Shown: positions 7,614-15,477 of the stretch, one piece after another
Numbering within the stretch: the first letter of the stretch is position 1
Layout of the letters: each line of letters begins with the position of its first letter
Source of the DNA: Hyphomicrobiaceae bacterium
GTDB lineage: Bacteria > Pseudomonadota > Alphaproteobacteria > Rhizobiales > Devosiaceae
DNA: 41,428 bases
Direction: 5' to 3'
NCBI GenBank assembly: GCA_020638065.1
Contig: JACKJG010000020.1
Coordinates: 1 to 41,428, forward strand
Position numbers and translations under genes: made by a program
Notes under the pieces: generated by a model
Told to the model about the DNA's origin: nothing
Seen by the model: only the letters and a program-made list of their open reading frames with translations
Databases searched by the model: none

Positions 7614-8228
7614 TCACGCATTTTGCTGGGACGCAAGCCAGACTGCCGCGGCGATGAGGACCAATCCCGAGACCCAGCCGAGCGCGTGTCCGCCGCTCTT
7701 GGCGAGGGCCGCGCGAATGCGGCCGGCGCCGAGAATGTAGGCGCCATCGACCAGAAAGGCGACTATCAGCCAGATCGCGCCAAGCTGGGCGATCTGCGGC
7801 CAGACCGGAGCCTGAGTGTCGATGAATTGCGGGATAAAAGCGCCAAGGAACAAGAAGGCTTTGGGATTGCTCCAGAGCACCAGAAAACCACGGATAACCA
7901 GAAGGCCAGCATCCCTGCCCTGCGTGCGTTCAGGCGTGAGGGTGTGCGGCTGGCGGATGGCGCGAATGCCGAGCCAAAACAGATAGGCGGCACCCACGAG
8001 TTTGATCCAGGTGAAAGCGGCTTCGATGATCTCGCTGACAATGTCGAGCGCAAGTCCAAGAATGATGAGCATGGTAACGCGTCCGAGCGCGGCACCCGCT
8101 TCGACAAGGAACCCGGCTCCAACGCCTCTCGACATCGCCGTACCGGTGACGTTGGAAATCGTGATGCCGGGCGTGGCCATGACGGCGGCCGTCGCCAGAA
8201 CGAAGGTGATGTAGTCCTGAAGGGTCAC
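7614..8228 (-). CDS. LysE/RhtB family amino-acid exporter
   Basis: The protein has 204 residues from a GTG at 8228; the open frame continues upstream to 8531 but only inside the neighbouring gene. About six membrane segments are visible, with the LysE-family N-terminus (TFVLATAAVMATPGITISNV) and the conserved LVLWSNPKAFLFLGAFIPQF. The family exports amino acids or related small compounds; the substrate here cannot be told. The usual PGP motif near the N-terminus reads TPGIT, a departure from the PGPN of its neighbour. It lies 20 bases after its paralogue, so the two are probably co-transcribed. Confidence 0.85.
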   Translation of the reverse strand: MTLQDYITFVLATAAVMATPGITISNVTGTAMSRGVGAGFLVEAGAALGRVTMLIILGLALDIVSEIIEAAFTWIKLVGAAYLFWLGIRAIRQPHTLTPERTQGRDAGLLVIRGFLVLWSNPKAFLFLGAFIPQFIDTQAPVWPQIAQLGAIWLIVAFLVDGAYILGAGRIRAALAKSGGHALGWVSGLVLIAAAVWLASQQNA

Positions 8229-8248
8229 GTGAACAGCCCGTAAATTGG

Positions 8249-8878
8249 CTAGGCAGCCGCGGTTTTCTTTTGTAGCGCCAGCCAGATGCCGCCACCGATC
8301 AGGATCAGCCCGGAAATCCGGTTCAGAAGGCGGATGCGGGTGCTGGTGAGGAAGTGGCGTGCCGACCCGGCCAAAAGCGCGTAGAGCGCGTCGGTAATTC
8401 CCGCGATGACCATGAACGTTATCCCAAGGACCATAACCTGCGGTGCGGCTGCACCATCGGGGCTGACGAATTGCGGAATGAAAGCACCAAGGAAAATCAG
8501 CGCCTTGGGGTTGGACCAGAGCACCAGGCAACCTTCGAGCGCCAGCCGCCAGAGGGACTTCTCGGCAACAATCTCACCCTGGGCAAGGCGGCCCGTGGAG
8601 CGCAACATGCCGACGCCCATCCAGATCAGATAAGCCGCACCAAACAGCTTGATCCAGTCAAAAGCCCAGGCCATGAACGCCACCAGCGCCTGCATGCCGA
8701 GCGCAATGACGCAGACCATGGAAAAGATGCCGACCTGGGTGCCCAGAACCACCGCGATGCCGGCTTTGGTGCCGCGTGTAAGTGCGTTGCCGATGATAAC
8801 CGTCACGTTAGGGCCGGGAACGACCGCGAGAATAAAGCTGGCAATGGCATAGGTCGCAAAAACGGTGGGGCTGAACAT
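8249..8878 (-). CDS. LysE/RhtB family amino-acid exporter
   Basis: The protein has 209 residues with about six membrane helices. AVVPGPNVTVIIGNALTRG near the N-terminus and LVLWSNPKALIFLGAFIPQFV in the middle are diagnostic of the LysE/RhtB superfamily. GGAGA lies six bases before the ATG. It is the upstream member of a tandem pair with the gene at 7614-8228, sharing the LVLWSNPKA and LGAFIPQF segments, which points to duplication. It is divergent from the diguanylate cyclase gene across 226 bases. The substrate is unknown. Confidence 0.9.
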   Translation of the reverse strand: MFSPTVFATYAIASFILAVVPGPNVTVIIGNALTRGTKAGIAVVLGTQVGIFSMVCVIALGMQALVAFMAWAFDWIKLFGAAYLIWMGVGMLRSTGRLAQGEIVAEKSLWRLALEGCLVLWSNPKALIFLGAFIPQFVSPDGAAAPQVMVLGITFMVIAGITDALYALLAGSARHFLTSTRIRLLNRISGLILIGGGIWLALQKKTAAA

Positions 8879-9104
8879 GGCGGATCTCCAAACGTTCGCT
8901 CACAAAGCGGCAATTTTCCCGATTTTGCAAGCGGTACGAGCGGCGTTTCGCCGGGATGATCTGATAGCCCGTGAAAATGCGATCAGTTCTGTTTTCCTTC
9001 CGATAACCTCACATGATTACCCGGCGCTAACTGCGTTTTCAGCAAGTGGCCCACACGCGGAAAAATCGACGAAGGATTAGGGTTTCCCCGCCAGACTGGC
9101 CGGC

Positions 9105-10847
9105 ATGAATGAGGTGGGGAATATCAGACGCGAGAATCAGGTCGTGCCGTTCGTGCAAAGCGACGCGCTTTTGCAGAGCGTGCTCGACCACGCGGCAACG
9201 GGCATGGTGCTGTTGAGCGCAGAGGGCCGGCTGCTTTATGCGAACCCGGCCTTTGCGGCACTTCTTGGGTTTTCCGGGACCGAGATTTCGCGGCTATCGC
9301 TTTCAGACCTTGCACCCGATGATGCGCTCAGCGCAGCTGCTGTGCAGTTCGAACGGTTGCGGGTGGGCAAGATCAACGCCCTGGAGGTCGAGTGTCAGTA
9401 TCGGCACCGGGACGGGCAACTGATCTGGGTTCGGCTTTCGGCCTCGGTGCTGCAGCCAGATGGCGACGGCACACCGACTCACTATTTCCTGCAGCTCAGC
9501 GATATCGATCAACAAAAGCGCGATGAAGCGGCGCGAGCTTATAACGAGGCGCGCTGGATCAACGCGCTTGAGGCGGCCGGACAAGGCGTGTGGGATCACG
9601 ATATCCGCAAGGACAAGATGTTCTATTCGCGTCATTGGCGGCAGATGCGCGGCTATCGTGATGATGAAGAGGTCGATGACGCGCTGGAGGTTTGGCTCGC
9701 CCGTCTCCATCCCGAAGATCGCGCGCGCATTCGTGCTGTGGTGAAGAAACAGGATTCCGGCGAAAACGGTCACGATGCCCTAGTCTATCGCGAAAAGCAC
9801 CGGAACGGGCATTATGTCTGGATCTGGAGCCGAGGGCGTCCGGTCGAGTGGGACGAAAACGGCACGCCGACGCGCACAGTCGGGATCGACACCGACATCA
9901 CCCATATCAAACAGATCGAAGCCGAGCTGGCTGACGAGAAGGAACGGCTGCGCGTTACGCTCGAGGCCATCGACGAAGGTGTTATCGCCACAGACGCCAA
10001 GGGGCGGATCACCTTTATCAACGATGCTGCCGAGCGGATGCTTGCAAAGCCGGCAGACGATGCCGTTGGCAAGCCGATCGGAACGATATTCGACACCTAT
10101 GCCGAAGATGGGAAAAAGACCCGCGTTCAGTCGGTTCTGACCTGTCTTTCGAGCGGTGAGGTCTGCCGGGTCGATGATTATTCGCGGCTGTTGCAGCCGG
10201 ATGGATCGATGCGTTTCCTCAAGGAATCCGCGTCTCCACTGTTTCAGGAGAACGGCGAGATCACCGGTGCGGTGGTGGTTTTCCGGGACGCGACGGCCAC
10301 GCGCGAAATGCACAGCAAGCTTGAATATTCAGCACTGCACGACAGTCTGACAGGCCTGCCAAATCGGCTGGCGTTCGAGCGGGAAATGCAGGAAACGCTG
10401 GAGTTGGTCCGGGATGAAGGCCGGTCGGCCGCGCTGTGTCTGATCGATCTCGATCATTTCAAACAGGTCAACGACAATGCCGGCCACATGGCAGGCGACC
10501 GGCTTCTCAAACAGGTCGCCGATGTCATTCGGGACAATTGCCGCCGCAACGATTTTTCGGCCCGTCTGGGCGGGGATGAATTCGCCGTCGTTCTGAAGGA
10601 TTGCGGTGAAAAACCTGCGCGGCGGGTGGCCAACGCCATCGCAAAAGCCATCGGACGGCTCAATTTCAAGCATGAAGGCGAGACCTACAAGGTTGGGGCG
10701 AGTGTTGGTGTTGCGCCGTTCGACGAGCAATCGCCTTGCGCCGACACGACCTACAAGAAGGCGGACGCGGCTTGCTATGACGCCAAGAATGGCGGGCGCA
10801 ACCGGGTTGTCGTCGCGCCGTTCAGGATGACGACGAAATCCAGCTAA
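9105..10847 (+). CDS. Diguanylate cyclase with three PAS domains
   Basis: The protein has 580 residues, with no membrane segment and no EAL domain. Three PAS/PAC units (about 20-140, 150-275 and 285-405) precede a GGDEF domain (about 415-575). The active-site loop GGDEF is intact at residues 489-493, so it should make cyclic di-GMP from two GTP. RRND at 480-483, five residues earlier, is the RxxD inhibitory site for product feedback. The PAS array suggests a soluble sensor of a small ligand, redox state or gas. No cofactor ligand is evident. It is convergent with the lyxose isomerase gene, only 12 bases away, and is probably transcribed alone. Confidence 0.93.
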   Translation: MNEVGNIRRENQVVPFVQSDALLQSVLDHAATGMVLLSAEGRLLYANPAFAALLGFSGTEISRLSLSDLAPDDALSAAAVQFERLRVGKINALEVECQYRHRDGQLIWVRLSASVLQPDGDGTPTHYFLQLSDIDQQKRDEAARAYNEARWINALEAAGQGVWDHDIRKDKMFYSRHWRQMRGYRDDEEVDDALEVWLARLHPEDRARIRAVVKKQDSGENGHDALVYREKHRNGHYVWIWSRGRPVEWDENGTPTRTVGIDTDITHIKQIEAELADEKERLRVTLEAIDEGVIATDAKGRITFINDAAERMLAKPADDAVGKPIGTIFDTYAEDGKKTRVQSVLTCLSSGEVCRVDDYSRLLQPDGSMRFLKESASPLFQENGEITGAVVVFRDATATREMHSKLEYSALHDSLTGLPNRLAFEREMQETLELVRDEGRSAALCLIDLDHFKQVNDNAGHMAGDRLLKQVADVIRDNCRRNDFSARLGGDEFAVVLKDCGEKPARRVANAIAKAIGRLNFKHEGETYKVGASVGVAPFDEQSPCADTTYKKADAACYDAKNGGRNRVVVAPFRMTTKSS

Positions 10848-10859
10848 GCGCCGCTCAGA

Positions 10860-11564
10860 TCAGGCGAGCCATTTCGCGTAATCGCTGACCAAGAGGTGCA
10901 GCGGCGCTTCGTCTTCCTCAATGCCGGAAAAGCGCGAGATCCTCGGGTCCTCGAAGACATTGTCGGTATTGTCGTCGTTGACCGTCGAAACTTCACCGAC
11001 GAATACGTCACCGCCCTCACCCCAGAAAGCGTGCCAATGCTCGTTGGGCATCAGGGTCACGCTTTCGCCGGGCTGCAATTTAAGTTTGTGACCCGGCTCC
11101 AGTTCCCGGCGGATGCCGTCGGTGAAGACAGTTGTTCCCTTTGCCCGGTCGCATGCGCCGTTGGTATCGCCGAATAGCTCGATCACCAGCGTGCCGCCGC
11201 CGCGATTGATGATGTCTTCCGCCTTGAGATTGTGCCGGTGCATCGGCGAATATTGATCCTTGCGGGAAATCATGGCCTTTTCGGCATAGAGCATGCCGCG
11301 CCCTTTGCTGAGGTCGGCCACGTTGCCATTGCGGACCGTGAACAGGAACAGGCCGGTATCCATGAAATCGCCGAGGCCATAGTCGGTGATATCCCAGCCG
11401 AGATTGGCACCCACGATATTGCCGGCGACGTCACGCCTGTCGCGGAATTCTTCAGGAGTCCAGTATGCAAACGGCGGCATGACGTAGCCAAGCGAGCGGA
11501 TGAACTCGTCGGCTTCACGCATGATGCGGTTGACCTCGGAGCGTTTCATCGAGGCTTGTGGCAT
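10860..11564 (-). CDS. D-lyxose/D-mannose ketol-isomerase family enzyme
   Basis: The protein has 234 residues. GGAGGG at a proper distance supports the ATG at 11564; the longer open frame runs into an upstream gene. The cupin core carries AEKAMISRKDQYSPMHRHNLKAEDIINRGGG and NEHWHAFWGEGG, in which His109, His111, Glu116 and His176 or His178 are the likely metal ligands. The family (D-lyxose isomerase, formerly DUF1498) converts D-lyxose to D-xylulose and D-mannose to D-fructose. Given the beta-mannosidase upstream on the same strand, mannose to fructose is the more plausible physiological reaction; this is inference. Confidence 0.82.
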   Translation of the reverse strand: MPQASMKRSEVNRIMREADEFIRSLGYVMPPFAYWTPEEFRDRRDVAGNIVGANLGWDITDYGLGDFMDTGLFLFTVRNGNVADLSKGRGMLYAEKAMISRKDQYSPMHRHNLKAEDIINRGGGTLVIELFGDTNGACDRAKGTTVFTDGIRRELEPGHKLKLQPGESVTLMPNEHWHAFWGEGGDVFVGEVSTVNDDNTDNVFEDPRISRFSGIEEDEAPLHLLVSDYAKWLA

Positions 11565-11598
11565 TTTTCTTCCCTCCAGCGCTTTCGAACCGGCGAAA

Positions 11599-11817
11599 CT
11601 AGCGCTTTTTCTTTTTGGGCATGTAGGGGCAGGTGCCGAAAAGTGGCGCAACGCGATTACCCCAATCCTTGCGCGCGACCGGCGGTTTTGGCGCTTCTTC
11701 CTGCGGCAGATGGCGCCTGTAGTCGGATACGACGAGCCCGGCCACCGGCACATCCTTTTCGGATGGCGCGGTGGCCTTGCGCTTCAGTCTGGTCGCCAGC
11801 CCCGGCAGAAAGTCCAT
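11599..11817 (-). CDS. Small basic protein of unknown function
   Basis: The predicted protein has 72 residues from the ATG at 11817. The open frame extends further upstream, but only into the preceding gene and with no better start. It has no signal peptide or membrane segment and ends in a strongly basic tail (PKKKKR). I recognise no family. It sits 25 bases after the DUF6580-like gene and 34 bases before the lyxose isomerase gene on the same strand, which supports it being real, but the Shine-Dalgarno sequence is weak. Confidence 0.5.
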   Translation of the reverse strand: MDFLPGLATRLKRKATAPSEKDVPVAGLVVSDYRRHLPQEEAPKPPVARKDWGNRVAPLFGTCPYMPKKKKR

Positions 11818-11842
11818 ACTGAATTCGCCCGTCTTGTCTGGG

Positions 11843-12352
11843 TTAGTCTGCGACCCTGGCACTCGGCACGGCGCGGATAGCCAAGAGGTAAAGGCCGAAC
11901 ACCAGTGCCGTCGAGGTGAAGTCCGCAATCAAGCTGTTCTGCCAGAACGGCAGCGCCATAACGTAGCAGGTCACGAAGCCGTCGAAGGTGAAGCCGTAAT
12001 AGCCGGACATGAAGACGCCGAAGTTCGACAGGAGGAAGAAGGCAACGCTCGATGCGAAGGTCACGCCGATCAGACGGACCGGGGTCAGCGGGTGCAGGAA
12101 CCAGCGCGCCAGGAACACGCCCGCAGCCATGCCGGCATAGGTGTAGAGCACCTCGTTGTACCAACCGAGAACGAAATCAGCCAACATCATGGACAGGATC
12201 GGCACCAGCAGGGCGATCCATTTGTTCGTGATGGCGAAACCGGCGAAAATCGTGACGCCAGTCACGGCAGCAATATTGGGCGGCAGATGCATGAGACGGC
12301 TGAACGCGCCTATGAGCACCAATAGAATCGCCAGCTTGTCCGAATTCCCCAT
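11843..12352 (-). CDS. DUF6580-like integral membrane protein
   Basis: The protein has 169 residues from the ATG at 12352, which has AAAGGG seven bases upstream; a longer frame to 12394 lacks this. Five or six hydrophobic segments are visible, with SRLMHLPPNIAAVTGVTIFAG and MMLADFVLGWYNE. These resemble the DUF6580 family of small membrane proteins, whose fold recalls the substrate-binding components of energy-coupling-factor transporters. No function is established. It lies 92 bases after the beta-mannosidase gene and 25 before the 72-aa protein gene, so a role in uptake or sensing for that operon is possible but unproven. Confidence 0.72.
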   Translation of the reverse strand: MGNSDKLAILLVLIGAFSRLMHLPPNIAAVTGVTIFAGFAITNKWIALLVPILSMMLADFVLGWYNEVLYTYAGMAAGVFLARWFLHPLTPVRLIGVTFASSVAFFLLSNFGVFMSGYYGFTFDGFVTCYVMALPFWQNSLIADFTSTALVFGLYLLAIRAVPSARVAD

Positions 12353-12444
12353 GATTCTGCCCTTTCGCCTTAAGTGAGGGTCCGTGTCATACACGCTCGG
12401 CGCGCACGTTTGAAGGGGCGCGCCGCGCTTTTTCCGGACCGGGC

Positions 12445-14907
12445 CTAAAAGGTCCCAGAAAGCTCCGACACGCTGAGTTTCTCTGCGAAATCCGAGAAAT
12501 CTGCGTTTTTGTCTTTCGGTGTAAACTCGATGGTTCTGCGTTCACCGGACAGCAGCGTGAAGGCATTGTCCGAGAATCGCCCGGCAAGGGGCGTTTGCAG
12601 CGTGACAAAGAAGGCCGGATGGCTGCATTTGAGGCTGATGCGGATGCGTTCGCCTTCAAACTCGACGCTGGTTTCAATTTCAGGCCTCGACAGATCGTAA
12701 TATTTGTAGGCGCGCGGAAAGAAGTCGTTTTCGCCCAGGCGATTGGCCGAATCGTCGGTCCAGACGAAGTAGAGGAACTCATCCTGCTTGAGGTTTTCGG
12801 CCGCAACCGTGGCAACTGTAACCGCGCTGTCCGTGGTAACTCCGTGGCGTCCACCGTGCAATTGGCGCTTGTGGCCAGCCATATCGATGGCCCAGACGGT
12901 CAGGCCAATGGCAGCGGATTGCGGCGTGTCATTGACAGCACGCAGATCGACATTGCCGTTGGCGCGCGGAATCGCGACGACATTGATCTGCCGGAAAAAG
13001 CGGGCCGCCATGTAGTGTAGCGGTTTCCACTGCCCGCCATAGTCGAGCGATGACCAGGAATGGACTGGCCAGGTGTCGTTGATCTGCCAGAAGAGCGTGC
13101 CCATGCAGCGCGGCTTGGTCGAACGCCAATATTCGATCGCCGTCTTGATGGCGAGGCCCTGCTGCATCTGGCTGAGAAATACCATCTGCTCGAAATTCTT
13201 CGGGAACCGGAAATAGCGGCACATGGTTTCAAGGATGCGCGCGTTGCCGCCTTCGTTGCGCTGATGGACTTCCATGACCGGCGACGAGGGGTTGCGGTCT
13301 CCGGGTTCCGTGAAACTCTCGATGACGTTCATCGAGGTGAAGGATTGAAAGCCGAATTCCGAGGCGAAGCGCGGATTGACGGTACGGTACGCCTCGAAGG
13401 GTTTGGCGGAGTGCCAGACGTCCCAATAGTGCATGTCGCCGCGTGAATCGACGTGCCAGCCATCGGAGAAATCCATGTAGCCGAGCGAGGGAGATGAGGG
13501 CCAGAAGCGGCGCGCCGGATCCTCCCGTTCGACGGTGTCGGCCAACACCTTCGACAACCGCGTGTAGTTGGCAACGTAGCGGTCGCGGTTGGCGATCGTC
13601 TCGGGGTACCAGGTCAGCGAACCGATGACCTCGTTGTCACCGCACCACAGTGCGATCGAGGCATGGTGCTGCAGGCGGCGCACCTGTTGGGTGATCTCTG
13701 TCGAAACACTTTGCAGGAAGTCTTCGTCGCTGGGATAGGGCATGCAGGAGAACATGAAATCCTGCCAGACCAGAATGCCAAGCTCGTCGCAGATCTGGTA
13801 GAAATAGTCGGGCTCGTACTGCCCTCCGCCCCAGACCCGGATCATGTTCATGTTGGCCGCGACCGCGCTTTCGAGCAGGTCGCGGACGACCTCAGGCGTG
13901 ATGCGCGAGGGGATGGCGTCGGCCGGAATCCAGTTGGCGCCCATCATGGTGATGTCGCGGCCATTGACCCGGCATTTGAACGTATGGTCGATCGCGTCGT
14001 TTTCGATGATCCAGTCGAGTTGACGGAAACCGATCTTCTGGCGGAACGTCTGCTCGTCCACCCGGGTGACGAGATCATAGAGCGGCTGGGCACCCTGACC
14101 CGCGGGCCACCACAATTCCGGGCCCTGAACTTCAAGTTCTGATTCAAGTTCATTTTCGCCAGGCGCGACTTGATGAGTCGATTCAACGGTTTGCCCGGCG
14201 ATGCTGTGAGACAGATTCACCTCGCCTTGCGCAACCGAATGGATGCGGGTTTTGATCAGAAGTGTGACATTTCCGTTGGCGTGGCGCTGATTGACCTGCA
14301 CGGAATCAATGCGGGCGAGGTTCGATTTGCGCAAGCGCATCTGGCCATAGATGCCCGTCGGCATCAGGCAGATTCCCCAATCCCAACCCGCGTGGCAGGC
14401 GACCTTGCGGATGAAGTTCATGTGGACGCCTTCAAGCCCGTTGGTCTGGTAATTCTTGGTGAAGGGCAGAGGAAACGGGTGGGCCTTGGCGCGGGCGGCG
14501 GCCACATCGCGGGCGATGGCGAAGCTGAACCGGATCTGGTTTTCGCCCGGTCTGATCTTGCCGGTGACGTCAAGATCGTGGCGGATGAACTGGTTGTCGA
14601 CTTCGGCGAGCTTTTCGCCGTTGAGGTAGATCGAAGCGATGCAATCGACCTCGGACAGGGTCAGCGTGAGGATGCCCATTGCCATGTTCTGGGGCACGCT
14701 GAATGTGCCGTCGATGGTCCAGCGGGTCTTGTTGACCCACATGACTTCCTGTTCGTTGCCGCCGAAATAGGGATCGGGAATCTTGCCCGCGCCAAGAAGC
14801 GCGGTGTGAACATCGCCCGGCAGGTTGATTGGAACCTCGATTTCACCGTCGGCGCTGGTCAGGCGATAGGTGCCGCCAATGTTCAGTTCGATTTCGGAAT
14901 CGGACAC
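12445..14907 (-). CDS. Beta-mannosidase, glycoside hydrolase family 2
   Basis: The protein has 820 residues without a signal peptide, so it is probably cytoplasmic and acts on imported oligosaccharides. The N-terminal sugar-binding jelly roll (PGDVHTALLGAGKIPDPYFGGNE) and the downstream VACHAGWDWGICLMPTGIYG are typical of GH2 beta-mannosidases. The catalytic barrel has MIRVWGGGQYEPDYFYQICDELGILVWQDFMF, the acid/base Glu426 in WCGDNEV, and the nucleophile Glu517 in SEFGFQSF, about 90 residues apart as in characterised family members. It releases beta-linked mannose from non-reducing ends. It heads a minus-strand group with a membrane protein and a lyxose/mannose isomerase. Confidence 0.93.
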   Translation of the reverse strand: MSDSEIELNIGGTYRLTSADGEIEVPINLPGDVHTALLGAGKIPDPYFGGNEQEVMWVNKTRWTIDGTFSVPQNMAMGILTLTLSEVDCIASIYLNGEKLAEVDNQFIRHDLDVTGKIRPGENQIRFSFAIARDVAAARAKAHPFPLPFTKNYQTNGLEGVHMNFIRKVACHAGWDWGICLMPTGIYGQMRLRKSNLARIDSVQVNQRHANGNVTLLIKTRIHSVAQGEVNLSHSIAGQTVESTHQVAPGENELESELEVQGPELWWPAGQGAQPLYDLVTRVDEQTFRQKIGFRQLDWIIENDAIDHTFKCRVNGRDITMMGANWIPADAIPSRITPEVVRDLLESAVAANMNMIRVWGGGQYEPDYFYQICDELGILVWQDFMFSCMPYPSDEDFLQSVSTEITQQVRRLQHHASIALWCGDNEVIGSLTWYPETIANRDRYVANYTRLSKVLADTVEREDPARRFWPSSPSLGYMDFSDGWHVDSRGDMHYWDVWHSAKPFEAYRTVNPRFASEFGFQSFTSMNVIESFTEPGDRNPSSPVMEVHQRNEGGNARILETMCRYFRFPKNFEQMVFLSQMQQGLAIKTAIEYWRSTKPRCMGTLFWQINDTWPVHSWSSLDYGGQWKPLHYMAARFFRQINVVAIPRANGNVDLRAVNDTPQSAAIGLTVWAIDMAGHKRQLHGGRHGVTTDSAVTVATVAAENLKQDEFLYFVWTDDSANRLGENDFFPRAYKYYDLSRPEIETSVEFEGERIRISLKCSHPAFFVTLQTPLAGRFSDNAFTLLSGERRTIEFTPKDKNADFSDFAEKLSVSELSGTF

Positions 14908-15006
14908 TTATCCCTCCGGCATGCTGGCGCTTCGTATGAACGCTCACATGCCAGAAGGGGGAAGCTGGTTCAATGCGGATATTGGGCCCGCACCGCAATG
15001 TTTTGG

Positions 15007-15339
15007 TTAGGCGCGGCCGTGGGTGCTGTTGTAGATGCCGAGCGCACGCGCGCCGGTGTTGCAATAGCCAAGAACCGGTTTGGGCAGGCTCTGGCAAATC
15101 TCATTGAACTGTCGCAGCTGCGAATTTGAGGCGCTGCTGGCGACGGGAATGTAGACGGCTTTCATTCCGAACTGATTGGCGGTGCGGGCGATGTCGTCAA
15201 AGCGCGGCTGGCCGGCGGATTCGTTGTCCGGACGGATGCAGACAACAGACTTGTATCCGGCCTGCGCGACGACGCGCACATCGCCTTCGGCGATCTGGCC
15301 GCTGATGCCGTAATCACGGCTGATGGGTTCGATTTTCAT
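15007..15339 (-). CDS. DUF442/TIGR01244 family protein (phosphatase-like sulfur transferase candidate)
   Basis: The protein has about 110 residues. AGGA nine bases upstream favours the ATG at 15339; another ATG three codons earlier (15348) is possible but lies directly on the Shine-Dalgarno sequence. DYGISGQIAEGDVRVVAQAGYKSVVCIRPDNES at the N-terminus and the active-site loop LGYCNTGARA (Cys-x4-Arg) match the dual-specificity-phosphatase-like DUF442 family. This domain also forms the N-terminal part of Blh-type proteins in sulfide-responsive operons, where a sulfur-transfer role has been proposed. Here it stands alone, without a persulfide dioxygenase or an ArsR-type repressor in the window. 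Its promoter lies within a palindrome (15397-15425). Confidence 0.85.
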   Translation of the reverse strand: MKIEPISRDYGISGQIAEGDVRVVAQAGYKSVVCIRPDNESAGQPRFDDIARTANQFGMKAVYIPVASSASNSQLRQFNEICQSLPKPVLGYCNTGARALGIYNSTHGRA

Positions 15340-15396
15340 CGTGTTCATTCCTGGGCAATGGGTTGAGGGCTGACCGCCCGAAATCGGTTCGATGCC

Positions 15397-15425
15397 TATA
15401 TATTAGATTATTCTAATATATTCAA
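15397..15425 (-). promoter_or_regulatory. Promoter embedded in a palindromic operator, DUF442 gene
   Basis: On the minus strand TTGAAT (15425-15420), 17 bases and TATATA (15402-15397) form a sigma-70-type promoter. Overlapping it is a perfect inverted repeat at 15398-15421 with ten-base arms (ATATATTAGA and TCTAATATAT) around TTAT. A repressor bound there would cover both promoter elements. AT-rich palindromes of this kind upstream of DUF442/Blh genes are bound by ArsR-family BigR/SqrR-type sensors; I recall this from the literature and have not aligned the sites. Confidence 0.75.
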
Positions 15426-15477
15426 GATGCCGAAAACGGGCATGCTTCTGCCGTTCTCTTCCCGGATTTGGGAAAGG

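Noticed and set aside
8229..8531. N-terminal extension of the downstream LysE-type gene
   Set aside because: It overlaps the upstream paralogue out of frame; homology begins at the GTG at 8228.
14170..15129. Open frame of about 319 codons on the plus strand
   Set aside because: It runs antisense across the beta-mannosidase start and into the DUF442 gene; both opposing genes are convincing.
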